Positions 1 through 7,316 of a stretch of DNA of 64,000 nucleotides are shown piece by piece (within the stretch, counting starts at the first letter, position 1; every line of letters starts with the position of its first letter). This DNA is from Paenibacillus odorifer (GTDB lineage Bacteria; Bacillota; Bacilli; Paenibacillales; Paenibacillaceae). The position numbers were made by a program, and so were the translations under genes. Where the stretch lies: contig NZ_CP009428.1 of NCBI RefSeq assembly GCF_000758725.1, forward strand, positions 5,518,001-5,582,000, read 5' to 3'. A model generated the notes under the pieces. It saw nothing but the letters and a program-made list of their open reading frames with translations, was not told the origin of the DNA and searched no databases.

Positions 1-1357
1 CTAATACAGTGGTCATAGCAACTGGAAGTCCAGAAGAATATGGAATGATTGCGCCTGCACCAGCAGCACCTGTTGCTCCGGTTACACCAGCACTTCCTGT
101 CGCTCCCGTTACGCCAGCACCTGTCGCTCCCGTTACGCCAGCACTTCCTGTCGCTCCCGTTACGCCAGCACTTCCTGTCGCTCCCGTTGCTCCAGCGGTT
201 CCTGTCGCTCCCGTTGCTCCAGCGGTTCCTGTTGCTCCGGTTGCTCCAGCGGTTCCTGTCGCTCCGGTTACACCAGCACTTCCTGTCGCTCCCGTTACGC
301 CGGCAGTTCCTGTTGCTCCCGTTGCTCCAGCGCTTCCTGTTGCTCCCGTTGCTCCAGTACTTCCTGTCGCTCCCGTTACGCCAGTACTTCCTGTCGCTCC
401 CGTTACGCCAGCACTTCCTGTCGCTCCCGTTGCTCCAGCGGTTCCTGTTGCTCCAGTTACGCCAGCAGTTCCTGTTGCTCCTGTGGCTCCAGCAGTTCCT
501 GTTGCTCCAGTTACGCCAGCAGTTCCTGTTGCTCCTGTGGCTCCAGCAGTTCCTGTTGCTCCAGTTACGCCAGCAGTTCCTGTTGCTCCTGTGGCTCCAG
601 CAGTTCCTGTTGCTCCAGTTACGCCAGCAGTTCCTGTTGCTCCTGTGGCTCCAGCAGTTCCTGTTGCTCCTGTGGCTCCCGCAGTTCCTGTTGCTCCAGT
701 TACGCCAGCAGTTCCTGTTGCTCCTGTGGCTCCAGCAGTTCCTGTCGCTCCTGTGGCTCCAGCAGTTCCTGTTGCTCCTGTGGCTCCCGCAGTTCCTGTT
801 GCTCCAGTTACGCCAGCAGTTCCTGTTGCTCCTGTGGCTCCAGCAGTTCCTGTCGCTCCTGTGGCTCCCGTTGCTCCAGCAGCTCCTGTCGCTCCCGTGG
901 CTCCAGCACCTGTGGCTCCGGTTACGCCAGTACCTCCTGTCGCTCCCGTTGCACCAACGCTTCCTGTAGCTCCAGTAGCTCCAGTAGCACCTGTAATTCC
1001 TATATATTCTCCATATAATTCAGAGTAGACAAGGCGATGAGCAGTCACTAATTGACCTGTGCTGCTCTTCCCCCAAACTGAAATTTGAATGGGATCATCA
1101 ATCATAGTAGGTGTTGTGAATAAAAATTCAAATGAATCAAAGTTTGCATAATAGTCATTAGTAATTACTTGATTAGGAGCTACATTAACCAGCTCACTTA
1201 CATATAAAGTTCTTGTCCCATTCATATAATAACCTTCGACTTGAACCGTTGACGGAGTGTCATCGCTCTGATTAACAATTTTAAGAGTAATAAGCTGAGT
1301 AGGTCTTACGCCGCCTACCAGATTATTTTCTATGGGACCAGTAGATAGTTGACTCAA
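1..1357 (-). CDS. Collagen-like spore-surface protein, C-terminus cut by window edge
   Basis: The frame is open from a TTG start at 1357 (GAGGTG ribosome binding site a few bases upstream) to the window edge, so the C-terminus is missing. Residues 1 to about 115 form a globular domain nearly identical in layout to those of the genes at 1786-4476 and 4522-4881 (STGPI-N, GVRPTQ, ISVWGK, AHRLV). About 320 residues of Gly-X-Thr triplets follow, mostly GAT and GVT. The last residues in the window (GAIIPYSSGLPVAMTTVL) resemble the C-terminal domain of BclB-type exosporium glycoproteins. A role as a surface filament of the spore or exosporium is inferred from that family. The start was chosen because the neighbouring paralogue uses the same TTG-AGT context. 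Confidence 0.8.
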   Translation of the reverse strand, partial: MSQLSTGPIENNLVGGVRPTQLITLKIVNQSDDTPSTVQVEGYYMNGTRTLYVSELVNVAPNQVITNDYYANFDSFEFLFTTPTMIDDPIQISVWGKSSTGQLVTAHRLVYSELYGEYIGITGATGATGATGSVGATGATGGTGVTGATGAGATGATGAAGATGATGATGTAGATGATGTAGVTGATGTAGATGATGTAGATGATGTAGATGATGTAGVTGATGTAGATGATGTAGATGATGTAGVTGATGTAGATGATGTAGVTGATGTAGATGATGTAGVTGATGTAGATGATGTAGVTGATGTAGATGATGSAGVTGATGSTGVTGATGSTGATGATGSAGATGATGTAGVTGATGSAGVTGATGTAGATGATGTAGATGATGTAGATGATGSAGVTGATGSAGVTGATGAGVTGATGSAGVTGATGAAGAGAIIPYSSGLPVAMTTVL

Positions 1358-1537
1358 TTTTCAACACCTCATTTTTTATGAAATTATAATACTCGTATTA
1401 TTTGAATTTCGAAAATCAACTCACCTGAACAAAACTATCCTCAAGAGTTTCGTATAAACTAGGTTTTTATCTATAATCATTCCTCCCACCTGCTCTAAGT
1501 TGATAATCTATGAGCCTACAAATCAGTTCATATTTTT

Positions 1538-1581
1538 TGGCTCTTTATAGTATTATTCTTATTTTGAATTAAGGTGTGGAC
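1538..1581 (-). promoter_or_regulatory. Conserved promoter-like block upstream of collagen-like gene
   Basis: On the minus strand this block reads GTCCACAC, then TAA-TCAA, AATAATACTATA and AGCCA. The same ordered elements occur at 4924-4968, upstream of the paralogous gene at 4522-4881. Conservation outside the coding region argues for a shared promoter, perhaps sporulation-specific. I could not match it cleanly to a known sigma-factor consensus. The rest of 1358-1785 is an AT-rich leader with no ORF I would call, plus the terminator at 1701-1756. Confidence 0.45.
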
Positions 1582-1700
1582 ATCCATTTAAAAACTACTA
1601 TTACACATATTTGATTTATTAAAATAAGCTAAAAATCTGTAATGGTTTAATAGAATAAGAATCTAATAAGCAACGTTCCAGTCGACTTATAACATATGCC

Positions 1701-1756
1701 AACAAAACAGAGGGTAACCCGAGAGCCGCACTAACGGCTACCGAATTACCCCTGTT
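1701..1756 (-). terminator. Intrinsic terminator of the 1786-4476 collagen-like gene
   Basis: On the minus strand a long, slightly imperfect hairpin runs from ACAGGGGTAATTC to GGTTACCCTCTGT with a GTAGCCG/CGGCT extension, followed by TTTTG. It lies just after the stop codon at 1786. Confidence 0.75.
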
Positions 1757-1785
1757 ATAAACACTGAACTTGAAGATAAATAAGC

Positions 1786-4476
1786 TTAAGTTAATTCATG
1801 AACAGACCAGACGATACCTGCTGAGTTCGCTCCACCCAAATTCAAAGGAACCGTCAAACCATTTGCCACATAGAACAAGCCAATCACATCACCTGCGGTT
1901 AATGCAAATTCTCCAGCCAGCGACACAGTACCACTTCCCAAAATTGCTCTCAAATCTAATATAAGTGCAACATTCACATCAAGTACTGGGAACAACCCAC
2001 TTACCAGATTTGTTGCAGTAGGAGAAGTTCTCTGAACTACGAAAGCCGGATTAACTCCAGCACCAAGACTGATAGAAAGTGAGGCAGTTGTAGAATAATT
2101 GATAGTCGCTTCAATCGAATATCTACCAGTTGTCGGAATGGTATAATTTCCCCCAACTTCGTCGAAAGACGGGCTATCATAAAAAGGTGTTGTCACAGTC
2201 CAGCCAGTTAATTGTGTAGATGTGGAAATTGCCAATGAGGGCTTGAAAGCAGAAAACCCTTCTTGTTGAATGTTTGGACCTGTAGCTCCAGTTGCTCCGG
2301 TAGCTCCGGCCACTCCAACTCCTGTTGCTCCAGTTACACCAGCTACTCCTGTCGCTCCTGTTACTCCCGTTGTTCCCGTTACTCCAGCTACTCCTGTTGC
2401 CCCTGTTACCCCCGTTGCTCCTGCTACTCCAGTCGCTCCGGCCACTCCAACTCCTGTTGCTCCAGTTACACCAGCTACTCCTGTCGCTCCTGTTACTCCC
2501 GTTGTTCCCGTTACTCCAGCTACTCCTGTTGCCCCCGTTGCTCCTGTTTCACCCGTTGCTCCGGTTACACCAGCTACTCCTGTTGCCCCCGTTGCTCCTG
2601 CTACTCCAGTCGCTCCGGTCACTCCAGCTTCACCCGTTGCTCCGGTTACACCAGCTACTCCTGTTGCTCCCGTTGCTCCTGCTACTCCAGTCGCTCCGGT
2701 CACTCCTGTTTCACCCGTTGCTCCGGTTACACCAGCTACTCCCGTTGCTCCGGTTACACCAGCTACTCCTGTTGCTCCAGTTGCTCCTGCTACTCCAGTC
2801 GCTCCGGTTACTCCTGTTTCACCCGTTGCTCCGGTTACACCAGCTACTCCTGTTGCTCCGGTTGCCCCAGCTACTCCCGTTGCTCCAGTCGCTCCAGCTT
2901 CACCCGTTGCTCCGGTTGCCCCAGCTACTCCCGTTGCTCCAGTCGCTCCGGTTGCTCCGGTTGCTCCAGCTACTCCTGTCGCTCCGGTTGCTCCGGTCGC
3001 TCCAGTCGCTCCGTTTGCTCCTGTAGCTCCAGTCTCTCCTGCTCCGGTCGCTCCGGTAGCACCCGTTGCTCCTGTTGCACCTGTAGCTCCATCTGCTCCT
3101 GTTGCCCCAGTCTCTCCTGCTCCAGTCGCTCCCGTTGCTCCGTCTGCTCCCGTTGCTCCTGTTGCACCTGTAGCTCCATCTGCTCCTGTTGCCCCAGTCT
3201 CTCCTGCTCCGGTCGCCCCGGTTGCTCCGTCTGCTCCCGTTGCACCCGTTGCTCCATCCGCTCCGGTTGCACCAGTCGCCCCCGTTGCACCAGTTACTCC
3301 GTTTGCTCCTGTAGCTCCAGTCTCTCCTGCTCCGGTCGCTCCCGTTGCTCCGTCTGCTCCCGTTGCACCAGTCGCCCCAGTTGCTCCATCGACTCCAGTC
3401 GCCCCAGTCTCTCCTGCTCCAGTCGCTCCCGTTGCTCCGTCTGCTCCCGTTGCTCCTGTTGCACCTGTAGCTCCATCTGCTCCTGTTGCCCCAGTCTCTC
3501 CTGCTCCGGTCGCCCCGGTTGCTCCGTCTGCTCCCGTTGCACCCGTTGCTCCATCCGCTCCGGTTGCCCCAGTCTCTCCTGCTCCAGTCGCTCCCGTTGC
3601 TCCGTCTGCTCCCGTTGCTCCTGTTGCACCTGTAGCTCCATCTGCTCCTGTTGCCCCAGTCTCTCCTGCTCCGGTCGCCCCGGTTGCTCCGTCTGCTCCC
3701 GTTGCACCAGTTGCTCCATCCGCTCCCGTTGCACCAGTCACTCCATCTGCACCTGTTGCCCCAGTCTCTCCTGCTCCGGTCGCTCCAGTTGCTCCGTCTG
3801 CTCCCGTTGCACCAGTCGCCCCAGTTACTCCGTCTGCTCCTGTAGCTCCAGTCTCTCCTGCTCCGGTCGCTCCAGTTACTCCATCCGCTCCGGTTGCACC
3901 AGTTGCACCTGTAGCTCCATCGGCACCTGTTGCCCCAGTCTCTCCTGCTCCAGTCGCTCCAGTCGCTCCAGTTGCTCCATCCGCTCCCGTTGCACCAGTC
4001 GCCCCAGTCACTCCATCTGCACCAGTAGCTCCAGTCTCTCCTGCGCCGGTCGCTCCCGTTGCTCCTGTTGCTCCATCCGCTCCCGTTGCACCAGTCGCCC
4101 CGGTCGCGCCAGTTATTCCTTGCGTTACACCAAGCAATTCTGCATGTACAAGTCGATGGGCAGTCACAATCTGGCCAACGCTATTTTTTCCCCATACTGA
4201 GATTTGAATCGGATCATCTACCAGACTTGTAGTTGTAAAAATAAATTCGAACGCATCAAAATCGCCATAATAATCACGTGTTATAACTTCATTAGGTGCT
4301 ACATTTATCAGCTCGCTTACATATAAAGTTCTTGTCCCATCCATATAGTATCCTTGAACAAGAGCCATTGATGAATCAATGTCACTTCGGTTATCAATTT
4401 TGACAGTAACATGCTGAGTAGGTCTTACACCCCCTACCATACTATTGTCTATCGGTCCGGTAGATAAATAACTCAA
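1786..4476 (-). CDS. Long collagen-like protein with C-terminal C1q/TNF-like domain
   Basis: The protein has 896 residues. Residues 1-119 are the same N-terminal domain as in the two neighbouring paralogues. Residues 120 to about 734 are uninterrupted Gly-X-Y triplets, roughly 205 of them, built almost only from GAT, GAD, GET, GVT and GVA; proline appears just once, at the very end. Residues 735-896 look like a beta-sandwich trimerisation domain of the BclA C-terminal or C1q/TNF kind. The start is TTG at 4476 with AAAGGAG nine to ten bases upstream. The gene follows the 119-residue gene by 45 bp, so the two are probably one operon. In BclA-type proteins the triplet threonines carry sugars, and the same is likely here. 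Spore-surface location is inferred. Confidence 0.88.
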   Translation of the reverse strand: MSYLSTGPIDNSMVGGVRPTQHVTVKIDNRSDIDSSMALVQGYYMDGTRTLYVSELINVAPNEVITRDYYGDFDAFEFIFTTTSLVDDPIQISVWGKNSVGQIVTAHRLVHAELLGVTQGITGATGATGATGADGATGATGATGAGETGATGADGVTGATGATGADGATGATGATGAGETGATGADGATGATGATGADGVTGATGAGETGATGADGVTGATGATGADGATGATGAGETGATGADGVTGATGADGATGATGADGATGATGAGETGATGADGATGATGATGADGATGATGAGETGATGADGATGATGADGATGATGAGETGATGADGATGATGATGADGATGATGAGETGATGVDGATGATGATGADGATGATGAGETGATGANGVTGATGATGATGADGATGATGADGATGATGAGETGATGADGATGATGATGADGATGATGAGETGATGADGATGATGATGATGATGAGETGATGANGATGATGATGATGVAGATGATGATGATGVAGATGATGEAGATGATGVAGATGATGVAGVTGATGETGVTGATGVAGATGATGVAGVTGATGVAGVTGATGETGVTGATGVAGATGATGVAGVTGATGEAGVTGATGVAGATGATGVAGVTGATGETGATGATGVAGVTGTTGVTGATGVAGVTGATGVGVAGATGVAGATGVTGATGVAGVTGTTGVTGATGVAGVTGATGVGVAGATGATGATGPNIQQEGFSAFKPSLAISTSTQLTGWTVTTPFYDSPSFDEVGGNYTIPTTGRYSIEATINYSTTASLSISLGAGVNPAFVVQRTSPTATNLVSGLFPVLDVNVALILDLRAILGSGTVSLAGEFALTAGDVIGLFYVANGLTVPLNLGGANSAGIVWSVHELT

Positions 4477-4521
4477 TTTCTCATCACTCCTTTAACGTTA
4501 ACTGTGTCACAAAAATAATTA

Positions 4522-4881
4522 TTAAATTAATACTGCCTGCTTCTCCCACGCAACTATGCGATGAGGATCTACCAATGCCCCCGAGTTCTGTTTTCCCCAG
4601 ACTGAAATCCCAACCTCTGCTTCAACTGCTTCTACTGTTGTAAACACAAATTCAAATGCGTCCAAATCGGCAAAATAGTTCTTAGTTAAAACTTGATTAG
4701 GTGCTAGATTTACTGTTTCATTCACATACATCGTTCTTGATCCGTTAAGAAGGAAACCTTGAATAACTAGATTATAAGGATTAAGAGAATCCCGATTAAC
4801 TACTTTTACGGTTACCAGTTGCGACGGTCTGACCCCTAGGATCGGGCTGTTATCTATAGGTCCAGTAGAAAAAATAGCCAT
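4522..4881 (-). CDS. Stand-alone N-terminal domain of the collagen-like family
   Basis: This 119-residue protein consists only of the domain that forms the N-terminus of the collagen-like proteins on either side (STGPIDNS, GVRPSQLVTVK, YFADLDAFEF, ISVWGK, HRIVAWEKQ). It has no signal peptide, membrane segment or Gly-X-Y repeat. An ATG at 4881 is preceded by GGAGGAG-like sequence (minus strand). It is first in the operon, with the 896-residue collagen-like gene next. It may form a base layer or docking partner for the filament proteins; that is inference. The family's function is not known to me. Confidence 0.8.
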   Translation of the reverse strand: MAIFSTGPIDNSPILGVRPSQLVTVKVVNRDSLNPYNLVIQGFLLNGSRTMYVNETVNLAPNQVLTKNYFADLDAFEFVFTTVEAVEAEVGISVWGKQNSGALVDPHRIVAWEKQAVLI

Positions 4882-4923
4882 GTTTTATTCACTCCTCCCT
4901 TCCACTACAATTTGAAAGATTAG

Positions 4924-4968
4924 TGGCTCCGTATAGTAATATTCCTTGGCTTGAGTTAGCGTGTGGAC
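4924..4968 (-). promoter_or_regulatory. Conserved promoter-like block of the collagen-like operon
   Basis: On the minus strand it reads GTCCACAC, TAACTCAA, AATATTACTATA, then GAGCCA, aligning with 1538-1581. Here it sits about 40 bp from the start codon, against about 180 bp in the other copy. Confidence 0.45.
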
Positions 4969-5089
4969 TGTTGTGTAAAGGAACAGCTAGTCCTATAACA
5001 AGACAGCCTTCTTTTTTCAAATTTATAATCTACTAAACTGATAATCTAACAACAAAGAGCAACCAAGATTGTTAAGAAGCTAACCACTA

Positions 5090-5117
5090 TTGCTTTTTAT
5101 GAAATATTAGGTATACT
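5090..5117 (+). promoter_or_regulatory. Candidate vegetative promoter for the T-box leader
   Basis: TTGCTT at 5090-5095 and TATACT at 5112-5117 are separated by 16 bp, placing a start site near 5124, just before the T-box leader. Confidence 0.5.
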
Positions 5118-5135
5118 GGTAAAAATTAATTAAGC

Positions 5136-5367
5136 ATCGATGAGCGGGAGAGTAATTAACGAGATCTAGTCCTCAGCGAGCCGGGAGAGTGTAAGCCGGT
5201 ACAGATCCCTTTAATGAAGCGCACCCGTGAGATGGACTTCTGAACCTTAGTAGGAAGTCCCGGCTGAAGGCCGTTATCCCGTAAGGTGGCTGAACAACTT
5301 GTTCAGCAACGAGAGTGGTACCGCGAGCGCTAAAGCCCTCGTCTCTTTTGAGACGAGGGCTTTTTTG
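5136..5367 (+). ncRNA. T-box riboswitch leader of the arginyl-tRNA synthetase gene
   Basis: The leader has stem-forming sequences and a T-box core at 5311-5325 (GAGAGTGGTACCGCG). It ends in a perfect terminator hairpin at 5335-5360 (GCCCTCGTCTC pairing with GAGACGAGGGC) followed by six T residues. Uncharged tRNA binding would favour the antiterminator and switch the gene on. The specifier codon is probably CGC (Arg), within GAAGCGCACC near 5216-5226; this is tentative because I could not fold stem I. Confidence 0.9.
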
Positions 5368-5389
5368 TATTTTCAAAGGAGGGTATACC

Positions 5390-5536
5390 ATGTAAAATCA
5401 AATCATCAAAGACGGAATCGAGCACAGTGTACACCGTGTATTCAATACTTTAGGAGCTGACTATCCAGAGGACATTGCCATTCTGATCGAACAGCCAGCA
5501 AATCTAGAACATGGTGATTATTCATGTAATATCGCT
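5390..5536 (+). other. Natural 5' end of argS, interrupted by a stop at codon 2
   Basis: An ideal ribosome binding site (AAAGGAGG) lies seven bases before an ATG at 5390, but the next codon (5393-5395) is TAA. After it the frame stays open and in phase with the downstream ORF, and encodes a convincing ArgRS N-terminal region (IIKDGIEHSVHRVF, then EHGDYSCNIAMQLAK). The native protein therefore once started here. No ATG, GTG or TTG lies in frame between the stop and 5537. Confidence 0.8.
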
Positions 5537-7255
5537 ATGCAGCTAGCCAAAACTCTACGTAAATCCCCAATGGTCATAGCAGAATTAGTGAAAGCAGAAC
5601 TTCAATTCAAAGGGCGTTTCGCAGGTCTATTGCAAAAAGTTGAAGTCGCTGCTCCCGGATTTATCAATTTGTATATGAATTGGCAAAGCTGGGCTGAACA
5701 TTCCTTTGAACTGCCTGCCAGCACTGGCGAAAAAGTCATCATCGAGCACACTTCTATCAACCCCAACAAAGCCGCTCACGTAGGTCATCTAAGAAACACC
5801 TGTATCGGCGATACTCTAGTCAGAATTATGAAAAGAACTGGGTATAACGTAGAGGTCCATAACTACATTGATGATCTCGGCAATCAGCTGGCGGATACAG
5901 TTGTTGGATTATTAAATATACCTTTAGAAGGGAAACACAAACGTTTCGGTGATTTTTGCTGGGATCTTTATGCCAAAGTGAACAAAGAATATGCGCTGAA
6001 CCCAGAGATGACACACAAGCGCACTGATATACTCCACTCACTTGAACTAGGGGGCGGTAACGAAGCCTGGCTGGGCAACCTTGTAGCTGAACGCATCGTT
6101 AGAGAGCATGTAGAGGAAATGAAACATTTTGGGATTTATTATGATTTGCTGGTATGGGAGAGCAGTATTTTAAAGGAGGGATTTTGGGCAGCCGCAGCTG
6201 AGCTACTGAAGCAGACAGCCGTTTTTGTACAAGAGACTGAAGGTAAACTCGCAGGCTGCTGGGTGCTGAAGCAAGGAACAGAGGCTAACATTGGAGCGGA
6301 TTCAGAGGAGCATCATCTCGATAAGGTGCTGGTGCGTTCGAATGGGATTTTAACGTATACAGCCAAAGATATTGCCTATCATCTCTGGAAATTTGGTCTT
6401 TTAACCAAAGATTTCTCCTATAGCGAATTCTCGTCCGGTTTATGGACAACAGGATTAACTGGAACCCAAGAGTCTTATGGGCAGGCGGACAGAGTCATCA
6501 ATGTGATTGATTACAGACAGGAATATCCACAACAGATGGTTAAGCAAGCCTTAGGGGCACTAGGTTATAACGAGCAAGCAGACAAACTCCATCATGTGAG
6601 TTATGGTGTTGTATCTCTTAGTCCCGCCTCGGCTGCCGAGCTGGGTATAGATATTTCAGAAGGCAAATCTTCTTATGCTATGTCCGGACGACAGGGAATC
6701 GGGATTAAGGTAAGCGATCTGGTGGAACTCATGGAACAGAACATCGAACACTCACGTTCCGATAAAGACGGCCTCTCCAGCCGAATGATTGCCACTGCTG
6801 CGATTCGCTACTATCTGCTACGGTTTAATTTAGGAACGGAAATCGTGTTTGATTTCAAACAGGCTACCGAAATATCCGGCAATACCGGAGTTTATCTGAT
6901 GTATACTTTTGCGCGTGCGACAAGCGTTTTGAGTAAAGCTACGATCCCAATCCTTACAGCTGCCGCACAGCTTCAGTTCCCTTCCAAATTGGAAAAAGCA
7001 GAGCTTGCGCTGCTAAGACAGCTAAGCCTCTGGCCGGAGATATTACATTCAGCAAGTATAGAGTTAACGCCAAATACGCTCTGCACTTACGCCCATACCC
7101 TAGCTACCCTGTTCAACAACTTCTATTCTGTATGTCCAATTCTAAAAGGCGATTCAGCCACGATCGAATTCCGCCTCTGGCTCACTTCAAGATTCAAGGA
7201 CATCTTGGGAGATGTGCTCGAAGTGCTTGGGTTACCGACACCGAGCCGAATGTAA
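5537..7255 (+). CDS. argS: Arginyl-tRNA synthetase, N-terminus lost to a premature stop
   Basis: This class I synthetase would attach arginine to tRNA-Arg. From 5537 it is 572 residues; with the interrupted 5' part the full frame is about 620. The HIGH motif appears as HVGH in NPNKAAHVGHLRN, and the KMSKS region as MSGRQG in SSYAMSGRQGIGIK, a variant seen in one ArgRS subfamily. A DALR-type anticodon-binding C-terminus ends in LEVLGLPTP. ATG 5537 is the first start after the stop at codon 2 and has no clear ribosome binding site. Starting there removes about half of the N-terminal tRNA-binding domain. The gene may be dead, weakly expressed, or hit by a sequencing error. A second argS elsewhere in the genome is expected. 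Confidence 0.8.
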   Translation: MQLAKTLRKSPMVIAELVKAELQFKGRFAGLLQKVEVAAPGFINLYMNWQSWAEHSFELPASTGEKVIIEHTSINPNKAAHVGHLRNTCIGDTLVRIMKRTGYNVEVHNYIDDLGNQLADTVVGLLNIPLEGKHKRFGDFCWDLYAKVNKEYALNPEMTHKRTDILHSLELGGGNEAWLGNLVAERIVREHVEEMKHFGIYYDLLVWESSILKEGFWAAAAELLKQTAVFVQETEGKLAGCWVLKQGTEANIGADSEEHHLDKVLVRSNGILTYTAKDIAYHLWKFGLLTKDFSYSEFSSGLWTTGLTGTQESYGQADRVINVIDYRQEYPQQMVKQALGALGYNEQADKLHHVSYGVVSLSPASAAELGIDISEGKSSYAMSGRQGIGIKVSDLVELMEQNIEHSRSDKDGLSSRMIATAAIRYYLLRFNLGTEIVFDFKQATEISGNTGVYLMYTFARATSVLSKATIPILTAAAQLQFPSKLEKAELALLRQLSLWPEILHSASIELTPNTLCTYAHTLATLFNNFYSVCPILKGDSATIEFRLWLTSRFKDILGDVLEVLGLPTPSRM

Positions 7256-7261
7256 AAAACA

Positions 7262-7305
7262 CAAAAAAAGGGCAATCTCCGCGCTTAACGCGGAGATTGC
7301 CCTTC
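7262..7305. terminator. Bidirectional terminator between argS and the phosphorylase gene
   Basis: GGGCAATCTCCGCG (7270-7283) pairs perfectly with CGCGGAGATTGCCC (7289-7302). On the minus strand it is followed by seven T residues, so it serves the long minus-strand operon well; it also lies just after argS. Confidence 0.9.
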
Positions 7306-7316
7306 TATATATAATG

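Noticed and set aside
9..1028. Plus-strand ORF rich in Pro-Val-Ala (also 49-969)
   Set aside because: Antisense shadow of the collagen-like Gly-X-Thr repeat on the minus strand. It has no ribosome binding site, and the real gene shows clear domains.
2263..4207. Three long plus-strand ORFs, one Cys/Ser-rich and one Pro/Val/Ala-rich
   Set aside because: Same cause: a 9-nt-periodic repeat keeps several frames open. The minus-strand frame has a C1q-like end and a paralogous N-terminus.
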